From Deltaproteobacteria bacterium (GTDB lineage Bacteria > Desulfobacterota > BSN033 > UBA1163), in contig JAGVBT010000039.1 of NCBI GenBank assembly GCA_020059605.1, positions 1-64,000 of the forward strand: a stretch of DNA of 64,000 nucleotides, read 5' to 3'. Within the stretch, counting starts at the first letter, position 1. The number at the start of each line of letters is the position of its first letter. Below, in pieces: positions 1 through 7,459 of this stretch. The notes under the pieces are model-generated. The model did no database searches, was not told where the DNA came from, and worked only from the letters and a program-made list of their open reading frames with translations. Position numbers and translations under genes: made by a program.

Positions 1-165
1 ATCCTTATCCTTATCCTTATTATTATTACGATCCCTGGTGGTATTATGGCCCGCGATGGTACTGGGGAATAGGATTCCATTACCATCACCGCCGCCGTTA
101 GTCCTTCCTGTGCCTCCCAATCGACCTCCGGCAAAGTGAATTCTATCAAAAAGAGCAAAAGGCAT
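1..165 (-). CDS. possible partial hypothetical protein cut by left edge
   Basis: A minus-strand frame opens with ATG at 165 and stays open to the left edge, giving about 55 residues that start MPFALFDRIHFAGG, continue with a glycine-rich stretch and end in an Asn/Lys/Asp-rich tail. The tail is encoded by a triple six-base tandem repeat at 1-18. It starts 17 bases beyond the tupC stop on the same strand, so it could be the next gene of that operon. There is no convincing ribosome binding site and the composition is low complexity. It resembles no family I recognise and may be non-coding. Confidence 0.25.
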   Translation of the reverse strand, partial: MPFALFDRIHFAGGRLGGTGRTNGGGDGNGILFPSTIAGHNTTRDRNNNKDKDKD

Positions 166-182
166 TTGTCGGATGTTAAACC

Positions 183-1283
183 TTACCCTTTTCTTATCAC
201 TGTGACTGCAGAGGCTTTAAAGGAAGCCCTCACCTCTTTGCCCTCCGTTAAGGATAACTCCTCCCGGGAATGGTGGGTGACATAAGCGATGAGTGGAAAC
301 TTGCAATCGAGCTGAATTTTCTGATAAGGGCCAAAGGCGGCGATCTTCAGAATCTTACCCGCAAAGACATTCCTGGCGCTCGTGGCCTCCCGGTGAGGCT
401 GTGCCGAGAGGGTGACATGTTCCGGCCGGATGCATAGGACCACTGTCTCCCCCAGATGGACATCCCCAACCGCCTCGATCTCTTGACTCTCAATGGAGGC
501 GACAAAAGTCCCGCCATCCCTTCTCACGACTCTTCCGGTTAAAATCGTCTCCACTCCCACAAAGGAGGCAACGAACTCGTCCAGGGGTTGATTCATCACG
601 TCACCTGGAGAACCGATTTGCAAAAATTTCCCGCCATTCATCACGGCGACCCGATCCGAGAGATTCAGGGCTTCCAAGCGATCGTGCGTCGCAAAGATCG
701 TGGTGGTCCTGGTCTTACTGAGAACTTTTTCCAGGTCCTCTATGAGAGATCCGCGTGTTGGCGGATCGAGAGAGGCAAAAGGCTCATCAAGAAGAAGAAG
801 CTCGGGTTGAATGGCGAAGGCCCTTGCAAGGCTCGTTCTCTGGGCCTCTCCCCCTGATAGTGTTTTTGCAGAACGGTCGCTGAGACCCTCAATCCCGAAT
901 CGGTCCAACTGCTCCAGCACCCTGTCACGGATCTCGCCCTTCTTCATTCCGCGTATTTTCAAACCCGAGGCCACGTTGTGAAAGACCGTCGTGTCAAAGA
1001 GGAGAGGCTCCTGGAAAACCATGGCCAGTCTTCTCCGGTATTCGAAAATGGAATGATTCGAGTTAATCTTTTCCCCATTGAAAAAGAGCTCGCCCTGAAA
1101 CGGTTGCAACAGATAGGACAGGGTTTGCAGGAGAGTCGTTTTGCCGGCTCCATTGGGTCCGATCAGAGCCAGGATTTCGCCCTTTTGAATCGATAGCGAG
1201 CGAATGTTTAAGAGAATCGTCCCTCCCCTTTCAACCCCAAGGTTTTTTATTTCAATAATTGGAATTGACCCGAGCATAACCAT
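183..1283 (-). CDS. tupC: tungstate ABC transporter ATP-binding protein (TupC-like)
   Basis: This is the ATPase of a tungstate/molybdate-type importer and energises TupB at the inner membrane face. Walker A is GPNGAGKTT near residues 42-50, the Q-loop lies in VFQEPLLF, the ABC signature is LSGGEAQR near residue 143, and Walker B is LLLLDEP followed by the H-loop ATHD. The last 110 residues form a TOBE-like extension (LCIRPEHVTLS), usual for oxyanion and maltose-type ATPases. Two ATGs compete, at 1283 and 1277. It is the last clear gene of the order regulator-tupA-tupB-tupC. Family context (TupA next door) decides tungstate over molybdate; sequence alone cannot separate the two anions. Confidence 0.88.
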   Translation of the reverse strand: MVMLGSIPIIEIKNLGVERGGTILLNIRSLSIQKGEILALIGPNGAGKTTLLQTLSYLLQPFQGELFFNGEKINSNHSIFEYRRRLAMVFQEPLLFDTTVFHNVASGLKIRGMKKGEIRDRVLEQLDRFGIEGLSDRSAKTLSGGEAQRTSLARAFAIQPELLLLDEPFASLDPPTRGSLIEDLEKVLSKTRTTTIFATHDRLEALNLSDRVAVMNGGKFLQIGSPGDVMNQPLDEFVASFVGVETILTGRVVRRDGGTFVASIESQEIEAVGDVHLGETVVLCIRPEHVTLSAQPHREATSARNVFAGKILKIAAFGPYQKIQLDCKFPLIAYVTHHSREELSLTEGKEVRASFKASAVTVIRKG

Positions 1284-1375
1284 ATCTGCGTAGACTCTAA
1301 GTTGACCGTCGTAAAGTCCTTTTCCGATGACAATTGATCATTGTTAACTGTAAATTGACCATTGAACATTGATCA
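1284..1375. repeat. tupB-tupC gap with degenerate ATTGATCATTG repeats
   Basis: The 92-base gap holds several imperfect copies, in both orientations, of an ATTGATCATTG/CAATGGTCAATTT-like motif, mostly at 1327-1376. They could fold into a weak hairpin between tupB and tupC. Similar AT-rich iterated motifs recur in other gaps of this window (21671-21827, 46600-46690). I see no promoter here. Confidence 0.4.
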
Positions 1376-2074
1376 TTACCTTGGTCTTTCCCTCTGCTGG
1401 ATGGTCGTCAGAATAAGATTGACAAAGTAGGCTAACAGGAGAAGGATGATTCCCAGAGCGATGGCCACATCGAAGTTCCCCCGGCTGGTCTCCATGACGG
1501 TTGCGGTTGTCAGGACCCGAGAGTAGCCCTTGATGTTGCCGCCCACCATGATGGAGGCGCCGACCTCCGAGATCACCCCCCCAAACCCGGCCATCACCCC
1601 TGCCAGCAGGGGGAGCTTCGCCTCCTTGACCAGGATCCAGACCATCTGGAAACGGGTGGCGCCGAGGGCCAGGATTTGAAGCCGGAGTTTCTTCGGCAGG
1701 TGTTGCATGGCCGCCACCGTAATTCCCATGACGATCGGAGTGGCAATGACCGCCTGGGCAAGAATCATGGCAGTGGGCGTATAGAGGATCCCCAGGAAAC
1801 CGAGTGGGCCGTTCCTCCATAAAAAGATTGTAACAAAGAGTCCCACCACAACAGGCGGAAGACCCATGCCGGTATTGACGAGGCTGACCGCGAATCTCTT
1901 TCCGGGAAATTGAGAAAGGGCGATGATTGTTCCTGTGGAAACTCCGATCAGAAGGCTGATCAACGTCGCCGTCCCCGAGACCTGAAGGGAGAGAAGGGTG
2001 ATCCTGAACACCTCCGGATCAAGCGTCACGAGAAGCCAGAATGCCTTCTTAATACCCTCAAAAATCAGATCCAT
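1376..2074 (-). CDS. tupB: tungstate ABC transporter permease (TupB)
   Basis: Inner-membrane permease of 232 residues with about five to six hydrophobic segments, starting after a short N-terminus (MDLIFEGIKKAFW). The cytoplasmic EAA-type loop that docks the ATPase is visible in the region GFGGVISEVGASIMVGG (about residues 163-180). Length and the early TLLSLQVSGTATLISLLIG segment fit the TupB family. It lies between tupA and tupC on the same strand, 76 bases after tupA. Role by family: conducts tungstate delivered by TupA for loading into tungstopterin enzymes. Confidence 0.88.
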   Translation of the reverse strand: MDLIFEGIKKAFWLLVTLDPEVFRITLLSLQVSGTATLISLLIGVSTGTIIALSQFPGKRFAVSLVNTGMGLPPVVVGLFVTIFLWRNGPLGFLGILYTPTAMILAQAVIATPIVMGITVAAMQHLPKKLRLQILALGATRFQMVWILVKEAKLPLLAGVMAGFGGVISEVGASIMVGGNIKGYSRVLTTATVMETSRGNFDVAIALGIILLLLAYFVNLILTTIQQRERPR

Positions 2075-2101
2075 TTTTCCTCCAAATCCGAAACAAAATG
2101 T

Positions 2102-2149
2102 AACTCAAGGCTTCAGCCTTGAAGAAGATCAACCCTGAAGGGTTGAGTT
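2102..2149. repeat. compound palindromic repeat between tupA and tupB
   Basis: Two perfect 16-base palindromes, caaggcttcagccttg (2106-2121) and caaccctgaagggttg (2130-2145), lie inside an outer inverted repeat aactcaa/ttgagtt. The structure is REP-like and sits in the operon gap after the tupA stop, where it could stabilise tupA mRNA or attenuate downstream expression. The regulatory role is inferred. Confidence 0.6.
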
Positions 2150-2150
2150 A

Positions 2151-2999
2151 CTATTTCCCTAACTCTTCTTCTTTCTTCCCTGCATCGGGAAAGAAGAGTG
2201 GAGAACCAAACTTTTCCACCCCAAAGTTTTTAATGACCTCTTGGGCCTCTTTCGAAACCATGAACTCAGAAAAGGTTTTGGCTCCGGCCGCATTCACCTT
2301 CGGCCATTTATTCGGGTTGACCTCAATGACATGATAAATATTGAGGAGGAGGGCGTCTCCTTCGACCAGGATATCAAGCCCGAGGTTTTTCTTTAAAGCC
2401 AGGTAAGTCCCCCGGTCAGCAAGGGTATATCCTTTCTTCTCTGCCGCAACATTTAAAGTCTGACCCATTCCAAGACCAGTCTGTTGATACCATTTTCCTT
2501 CTTCGGGATTGATCCCTGCGGTCTTCCAAATTGATTTTTCTTTTGCATGTGTCCCTGAATTGTCGCCTCTCGATAAAAATAGAGCGTTGGCTAAGGCTAA
2601 TTTTTTAAATGCCTCTGAAGCCAATTTTATTCCTTTAATCTTGGCCCGATCCTCTTTCGGTCCCGCAATAATATAATCATTATGCATAACGATCCTTCGA
2701 TTGATTCCGTAACCTTCGGCAACGATCTTTTTTTCCGCATCTGGAGAATGAACAAGAAGTACATCGGCCTCTCCTCTTTGTCCCATAGCCATGGACTGCC
2801 CTGAACCCAAAGCGATCGTCTTGACAAAATAACCTGTCTTCTTTGCAAAAGAAGGAATGAGGACATCGAGGAGTCCCGAGTCCTGAGTGCTGGTGGTGGT
2901 AGCAAGAATAATATTTTTCTGTTGTGCCGAAACAGGAAATGACAGAGAAGGCAAAATGGAAAACAAACAGAATAATCCGATGCAACCCCACCACTTCAC
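2151..2999 (-). CDS. tupA: tungstate ABC transporter substrate-binding protein (TupA)
   Basis: Periplasmic binding protein of 282 residues. I chose a GTG start at 2999 because GGAGG lies nine bases upstream; the longer open frame would run into the preceding gene. The N-terminus is a signal peptide (WWGCIGLFCLFSILPSLSFPVSAQ), followed by ATTTSTQDSGLLD, the oxyanion-binding opening typical of TupA, then LGSGQSMAMGQRGEADVLLVHSP and the SRGDNSGTHAKE segment. These motifs separate TupA from ModA. It delivers tungstate to TupBC. It lies 16 bases after the regulator at 3016-3933 and is presumably co-transcribed. Confidence 0.93.
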   Translation of the reverse strand: MKWWGCIGLFCLFSILPSLSFPVSAQQKNIILATTTSTQDSGLLDVLIPSFAKKTGYFVKTIALGSGQSMAMGQRGEADVLLVHSPDAEKKIVAEGYGINRRIVMHNDYIIAGPKEDRAKIKGIKLASEAFKKLALANALFLSRGDNSGTHAKEKSIWKTAGINPEEGKWYQQTGLGMGQTLNVAAEKKGYTLADRGTYLALKKNLGLDILVEGDALLLNIYHVIEVNPNKWPKVNAAGAKTFSEFMVSKEAQEVIKNFGVEKFGSPLFFPDAGKKEEELGK

Positions 3000-3015
3000 G
3001 GATATTTTCCTCCGG

Positions 3016-3933
3016 TTAATTTTTTGAATAAAAAATTTTTCCTGAATTGCTGAAATCGTAGTTTCCCACCTTCTCGACCCGCTTTCGAAAGGCCGGAGAA
3101 TTGAGAACTTCAATGAAAGTTTGAATCCCTTTATTAAAAAAGGTGGATTGGTCAAGGAGCATATCAAAGCTTTCCCGAACAATCGGAATAAAAGGAAGGC
3201 CCAAAAGTTTAGAAACGGCAATGGTGGCAATCCCTACATCCGCCTCCTTTGTGAGGATGGAAAGGCCCACCTCAAAATGGGTGAAGACCTCTCTCTCGTA
3301 GCCATCGATTGTTGAAGAAGAAATCCGCAATCTCTTCAAGTGATGGTCCAAAAGAACCCTCGTTCCTGCGCCTTGTTGCCGGTTAATGAACTTAACACCT
3401 TTACCGGTCAGGTCCTCGAACCCCCGGATATCAAACCGATTTTTAGGGGCAACCACAAACCCGAGGTCCCGACCAAAAAGGTTCACCACCACCGGCTTCA
3501 CATCGGGAAGATAGGTTGAAAGGAAAGGAATGTTATATTCTCCGCTTTTCGGATCGAAAAGGTGAGACCAGGCAATGTCCGTATGGCCCATGTTCAGGGC
3601 CTTAAGCCCTTCGGTGCTCCCCGTGTTTGCTGAAAAGATATAGAATTCCGGATATGTTTTTTTCATGTAGGTATGAAGCATATCGAGGATGGGATCATTG
3701 CTCCCAGATGCCAGCAGTGCTCCTTCGATTCGCTTGCTCTTCTTTCGAGCCTGTTCAAGTCCTGTTTTAGCGTTTGATTCGATCCACTCATCGATCAATC
3801 TCTTTGGAAAAACCCATTTCCCGGTCACTCGCGTGGATGGAATCTTTTTAGACTTGATCAACGCATAGACCTGTTTCTCATGGATTCCCAAATATTGGGC
3901 AACCTCTTTCGTATTCATCATCTCCCCTGCCAT
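3016..3933 (-). CDS. HTH/PBP-fold regulator heading the tungstate operon
   Basis: A 305-residue protein with an excisionase/MerR-type DNA-binding domain at the N-terminus (MNTKEVAQYLGIHEKQVYALIKSKKIPSTRVTGKWVFP, about 5-45), then a periplasmic-binding-protein-like domain from about residue 70 (LLASGSNDPILDML; GSTEGLKALNMGHTDIAWSHL). It has no signal peptide, so the binding fold is cytoplasmic and probably senses a ligand. As first gene of the operon it is a good candidate for an oxyanion- or cofactor-responsive autoregulator of tupABC. The same architecture occurs in proteins annotated as molybdate-related regulators. The ligand is inferred, not shown. Confidence 0.82.
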   Translation of the reverse strand: MAGEMMNTKEVAQYLGIHEKQVYALIKSKKIPSTRVTGKWVFPKRLIDEWIESNAKTGLEQARKKSKRIEGALLASGSNDPILDMLHTYMKKTYPEFYIFSANTGSTEGLKALNMGHTDIAWSHLFDPKSGEYNIPFLSTYLPDVKPVVVNLFGRDLGFVVAPKNRFDIRGFEDLTGKGVKFINRQQGAGTRVLLDHHLKRLRISSSTIDGYEREVFTHFEVGLSILTKEADVGIATIAVSKLLGLPFIPIVRESFDMLLDQSTFFNKGIQTFIEVLNSPAFRKRVEKVGNYDFSNSGKIFYSKN

Positions 3934-3954
3934 AAGTCCTCCTTCCTGGAAGGA

Positions 3955-3983
3955 AGAATAACAGGCCCACCGTGGTATGTCAA
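3955..3983 (-). promoter_or_regulatory. sigma-70 promoter of regulator-tupABC operon
   Basis: On the minus strand TTGACA (3983-3978) is separated by 17 bases from TATTCT (3960-3955), about 20 bases before the regulator start. Just upstream lie two adjacent copies of aaaatattac (3987-3996 and 3997-4006), which could be an UP element or a regulator site. Confidence 0.7.
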
Positions 3984-4251
3984 GAAAAAATATTACAAAA
4001 TATTACTTATTTTTACTTAAAGTTCTTTAAAGTTAGCCTTTCCGGCTCTTGCGTGGGTGGTTTCCCGGTTTTAACCCCACCTGACCTCCCCTTATTTTCA
4101 GGAGAGGAACAGACCCCCTCTTAAAATAGAGTCAAGTCCCAACTGAGTGGGTAAAACTGTGAATTAAATGATGATTTTTGTTTGAAAACGGGGCTACGCC
4201 GGGAGCAACTCCCGGTTGGCTTGCGGTTGGGCCGCGGAGTTCATGCCTCCA
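3984..4251. other. gene-free stretch with repeats and a hairpin
   Basis: No coding frame is convincing here. It holds the AT-rich direct repeats behind the tup promoter, a segment at 4071-4094 almost identical to one at 46501-46524 (ttaaccccacct...), and a perfect hairpin ccgggag-caa-ctcccgg at 4199-4215 that could act as a weak terminator after the LysE-family gene. Confidence 0.5.
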
Positions 4252-4893
4252 TCAGATCAAGCTTCCGAGGGCAAAGAGGCCAAATCCTGTGATGATTGCG
4301 CCTGAAACCCTGTTGATCCAATGCAACCCGCGAGGGTTGAACCTTTCCCGGAAGATTCCCACGCCGCCACTCAGGATGAGCCACCACAGGGCTGAGCCGA
4401 TGAAAACACCCGACACCAGAGATCCCGCCGACAGATAGCTCCCGCTTGGGGTTGCCAGGCCCAACCCGGCGAATATCGCCGCAAAGGAGAGGATGGTCAT
4501 CGGGTTTGTGAGCGTCAGGAGAAACGTTGAGACATAAGCGCCTGCAAGGCCTTTTTCCCTATCTGCGGCTGCCTGTTCGGCTGGCTTTGCCAGAAAGGTT
4601 TTGAGGCCTAAATAACAGAGAAACAGGCCGCCGACAAGGCGCAGCCATCCTTGTTGGCTGACCAGGAAGTTTGAGATGAACGTCAGACCGAATCCGGCAA
4701 TGCACCCATAGATTGCGTCGGCGGTGGCAGCACCCAGACCGGAAACGAGACCGGAGGAGCGGCCTTCGGCCAGCGTCCGGCGTATGCATAACACGCCGAT
4801 GGGTCCGACAGGCGCAGCAATGGAAAACCCTATGGCAAGTCCCCTGAGAAAAAAAGCGATGATTACTTTAACCTTCCTTCCACAGCTTCCCAT
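4252..4893 (-). CDS. LysE/RhtB-family membrane exporter
   Basis: A 213-residue inner-membrane protein with six hydrophobic segments. The N-terminal GFSIAAPVGPIGVLCIRRTL (about 18-37) is the LysE/RhtB signature and TLTNPMTILSFAAIFAG (about 132-148) matches the conserved NP motif in the middle of the family. Members export amino acids or small metabolites by proton exchange; the substrate is unknown here. The ATG at 4893 lies inside the superoxide dismutase gene (about 30-base overlap in another frame), implying translational coupling. No better start exists before the first membrane segment. Confidence 0.82.
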   Translation of the reverse strand: MGSCGRKVKVIIAFFLRGLAIGFSIAAPVGPIGVLCIRRTLAEGRSSGLVSGLGAATADAIYGCIAGFGLTFISNFLVSQQGWLRLVGGLFLCYLGLKTFLAKPAEQAAADREKGLAGAYVSTFLLTLTNPMTILSFAAIFAGLGLATPSGSYLSAGSLVSGVFIGSALWWLILSGGVGIFRERFNPRGLHWINRVSGAIITGFGLFALGSLI

Positions 4894-5441
4894 TTGATGT
4901 TTTTAAAGAAGGCCGTGATGTAATCCGCCCTTTTCAATCCGTAGTCGATCATAAAGGCATGTTCAAAAACATCGAGGATCAACAGGGGATTGCAGCCTGC
5001 GGGATGTCCGACATCGTGCTCGTTGATCCATTGGTTGATCAGTGTCCCGCCCGCCGGGTCCTGGTAGAGGATGGCCCATCCGATGCCCCGCATGGTTCCC
5101 ACGCCCTTGAAGTCGGCCTCCCAGTTCTCGTAGCTTCCGAATGCTTCTGCAAGTTTCTTCCCGAGCTTGCCGTCCTTGTTCAGGGCACCCTTCCCGCCCA
5201 AATTCTCAAAATAAAGCTCGTGCAGCCGCATGCCATTAAATTCCCATCCCAGCCGGCGTTTCAATTCAGCGTATTCGGGGGTTCCGATCTTTCCGCCTTT
5301 TGCCATTTCGGAAAGTGTATCCAGGACCTTGCTGGTATTGGTCACATATCCCTGGTAGAGGGTCAAATGGTTCTTCAAAAGGGTCTCGCTGAACCCCTCC
5401 ATCCCGATGAGGCCGTTGTAATCCTTCGCCGCGTAAGCCAT
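4863..5441 (-). CDS. sodB: superoxide dismutase, Fe/Mn family
   Basis: Cytoplasmic dismutase of 192 residues converting superoxide to oxygen and peroxide. Metal ligands are visible: H25 (KNHLTLYQGYV), H74 (RLHELYFENL), D157 and H161 (ILDVFEHAF). Length fits the family, and there is no signal peptide. The family does not by motif alone tell iron from manganese. A strong AAAGGAGG precedes the ATG. It is followed by an overlapping LysE-family gene and lies divergently from an Hsp20 gene, a small stress-response patch in an otherwise anaerobic genome. Confidence 0.93.
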   Translation of the reverse strand: MAYAAKDYNGLIGMEGFSETLLKNHLTLYQGYVTNTSKVLDTLSEMAKGGKIGTPEYAELKRRLGWEFNGMRLHELYFENLGGKGALNKDGKLGKKLAEAFGSYENWEADFKGVGTMRGIGWAILYQDPAGGTLINQWINEHDVGHPAGCNPLLILDVFEHAFMIDYGLKRADYITAFFKNIKWEAVEGRLK

Positions 5442-5476
5442 ATTCGATTCCTCCTTTCACAAAGGTATATAATTTC

Positions 5477-5504
5477 ATCTTAACAGAAAAACCCACAGTT
5501 TCAA
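5477..5504 (-). promoter_or_regulatory. promoter of sod gene
   Basis: Minus-strand TTGAAA (5504-5499), 16-base spacer, TAAGAT (5482-5477), then the strong ribosome binding site before the sod ATG. The -35 region lies in an imperfect inverted repeat (caagag at 5502-5507, ctcttg at 5525-5530) shared with the divergent hsp20 promoter. Confidence 0.5.
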
Positions 5505-5527
5505 GAGAGTTTGATAAAAAAAGACTC

Positions 5528-5555
5528 TTGACAAACGGAAAAGTGTGATTATTTT
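5528..5555 (+). promoter_or_regulatory. promoter of hsp20 gene
   Basis: TTGACA at 5528-5533, 16-base spacer, TATTTT at 5550-5555, 42 bases before the chosen start. No CIRCE element was seen. Confidence 0.45.
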
Positions 5556-5597
5556 TTGATTAAAATTTGGGTAACAACAAGAAAGGAGGGATCTTAT

Positions 5598-6068
5598 ATG
5601 GGAAAGGAGCTTGAGGTTTGGAGACCTTTCGGAGAGTTATCGCCTCTCAGGGATTTTGAGAGGGTGAGAAGGGACATGGACCGGCTCTGGAATTCCTTCT
5701 TTGAAGGCGGCCTCCGGAGGAGAGGGGAAGAACCAGGCGAGTGGTTTCCATCGCTCGATGTCTCGGAGACAAAGAACAACATTGTGATAAAAACCGAGGT
5801 CCCGGGACTGGATCCCAAGGACATTGATATCTCTCTCAACGAGGGGGTCCTCACCATTAAAGGCGAGAAGAAGCAGGAAAAAGAGGAGAAGGAGGAGAAT
5901 TATTACCTCATCGAAAGGAGTTTCGGGTCTTTCTCCCGCTCCATCCGGCTTCCCGGGGATGTCCAGGGCGATAAGATCAGCGCATCCTGCAAGAACGGAG
6001 TGCTGAAGGTCACACTCCCGAAATCGGAAGAAGCAAAGAAAAAAGAAATCAAAATCAAAGTCGATTAA
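5598..6068 (+). CDS. small heat-shock protein, Hsp20/alpha-crystallin family
   Basis: A 156-residue ATP-independent holdase chaperone. The start at 5598 follows AAGGAGGG with good spacing; the frame is open 14 codons further up but without a ribosome binding site. The alpha-crystallin domain runs from about residue 47 (PSLDVSETKNNIVIKTEVPGLDPKDIDISL) to the conserved GVLKVTLPK near 141, ending in a charged tail with IKIKV. The N-terminal arm WRPFGELSPLRDFERVRRDMDRLWNSFFEGG is typical of bacterial class A members. Monocistronic, with a terminator directly behind. Confidence 0.94.
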   Translation: MGKELEVWRPFGELSPLRDFERVRRDMDRLWNSFFEGGLRRRGEEPGEWFPSLDVSETKNNIVIKTEVPGLDPKDIDISLNEGVLTIKGEKKQEKEEKEENYYLIERSFGSFSRSIRLPGDVQGDKISASCKNGVLKVTLPKSEEAKKKEIKIKVD

Positions 6069-6099
6069 GTTGTTTGCTTCCTTTCCGCCAATCTGCCTC

Positions 6100-6128
6100 A
6101 AGGCGTCCCACGTGGGCGCCTTTTTTTT
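6100..6128 (+). terminator. rho-independent terminator after hsp20
   Basis: An aggcg-t-ccc / gggcgcct stem with an acgt loop and one bulged base is followed by eight T residues (6121-6128). Confidence 0.85.
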
Positions 6129-6177
6129 AAACCATCCTCCCTTGAAAAAGCGGCAGGCCAGGTGTTAATTTGAAAGC

Positions 6178-7446
6178 ATGATGAAACTCCGGGTGGGAAC
6201 GAACTGGGATGTTGGCCTCCTTGAGGCCCTTGAGGGGACAACCGTAGATGCCCTCTTCGGCAAACTGCCGTTTGACGTCATCGGGGGCGCAAGGCCGGGA
6301 TTCGTTTTGCCCCAGGTGGATCGAACCTATGTGGAAAGATACATCCGGGCCTGCCACGAAAAGAGGATCGAGTTCAGCTACCTCCTCAATGCGCCGTGCC
6401 TCGGAAACCTCCAGTATTCAAGAAAAGGTTATGGACAGATCATGGACCTTCTTGAATGGGTGGATCATTCCGGTGCGGATTCGGTCGTGGTCGGTGTTCC
6501 TTATCTCATCGATCTCATCAGAAAACGATTCCCCCGCCTCAAAGTGAAAGCCTCGACGACTGCCAGGGTCAATACAGTAAGAAAAGCCCTTCAATATGAA
6601 GACATGGGCGTGGAAGAGATCATCATTGACGAACATATCAACCGCGAATTCAAAACCCTTGAAGCCATCCGGAAAACCGTAAAATGCAACCTGGAGCTTC
6701 TCGTCAATAACATCTGTCTCTGGCAATGCCCTTATAACTACGAACATGTCAACCATGATGGCCATGCCTCAAGAGAAGGAGAAGAGGAGGCTAATTGCTA
6801 TCTTCAGTATCCGGGATACCTCTGCCTCTATCGGAAATTGATGGAACCTGTGGAGCTTCTGAAATCGCCATGGATCCGCCCGGAAGATCTCTCTCATTAT
6901 GAAGCTCTCGGCTATGACCGTTTTAAAATCACGGAGCGATTTAAACGGACTCCTCTTCTCGTCGAACATGTGAAGGCTTACGAAAACCGGCGTTATGACG
7001 GAAATCTTTTGGACCTCTTCACCCTTCCGAGAAAAGATGCCTTCACGCCTCTCCACCTCGAATACTTCATCAAACCCGAACATGTGAACATCATGAAGGT
7101 CTCAGAATTGGAGAAAGTCTTTGACCTTGAGGTCCGGCAGCTTATCCAGATGGATAATCGAAAGCTCGACGGGTTCATCGAACACTTTAAGAAGATGGAC
7201 TGCAATCAGACCTCCTGTTCACAGTGCCTCTACTGTGAAAAGGTATTTGAAAAGGTGGCGGTTGTGGACAGGGAGGGAGTGGAAAAGGCATCTGAGAAGG
7301 TAAAGAATTTTTCCGAAAAGCTTCTATCCGGAGAGATTTTCGAAGCCCCACGTTCCCATCTTCTCTTCCAAATTCCCCTTGTTAAACCTCTTTTAAAACG
7401 GATGATCCGGTGGCGTTTAAAAAGAGGACAGTCCATCCGTCCTTAA
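6178..7446 (+). CDS. U32-family (peptidase U32/UbiU-UbiV-like) Fe-S protein
   Basis: A 422-residue protein of the U32 family. The N-terminal half resembles the family TIM barrel (GADSVVVGVPYLIDLI; KVKASTTARVNT; GVEEIIIDEHINREF). Four cysteines, C180, C184, C207 and C216, are spaced like those binding a [4Fe-4S] cluster in UbiU/UbiV-type members; a second Cys group lies near residues 340-354 (DCNQTSCSQCLYC). Family members act in RNA or quinone hydroxylation under anoxia or are annotated as collagenase-like proteases; I cannot assign a substrate. It is followed after 13 bases by a B12-binding radical SAM enzyme, which suggests a joint modification pathway. ATG ATG gives two start choices. Confidence 0.78.
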   Translation: MMKLRVGTNWDVGLLEALEGTTVDALFGKLPFDVIGGARPGFVLPQVDRTYVERYIRACHEKRIEFSYLLNAPCLGNLQYSRKGYGQIMDLLEWVDHSGADSVVVGVPYLIDLIRKRFPRLKVKASTTARVNTVRKALQYEDMGVEEIIIDEHINREFKTLEAIRKTVKCNLELLVNNICLWQCPYNYEHVNHDGHASREGEEEANCYLQYPGYLCLYRKLMEPVELLKSPWIRPEDLSHYEALGYDRFKITERFKRTPLLVEHVKAYENRRYDGNLLDLFTLPRKDAFTPLHLEYFIKPEHVNIMKVSELEKVFDLEVRQLIQMDNRKLDGFIEHFKKMDCNQTSCSQCLYCEKVFEKVAVVDREGVEKASEKVKNFSEKLLSGEIFEAPRSHLLFQIPLVKPLLKRMIRWRLKRGQSIRP

Positions 7447-7459
7447 GGAAGCAGAAGAC

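Noticed and set aside
3000-3230. Longer N-terminus of tupA
   Set aside because: It would overlap the regulator gene by more than 200 bases, and the GTG at 2999 has a good ribosome binding site and an intact signal peptide.
5637-6101. Minus-strand open frame opposite hsp20
   Set aside because: Its runs of Leu and Phe are the complement of the Glu/Lys-rich Hsp20 codons, and there is no start signal.
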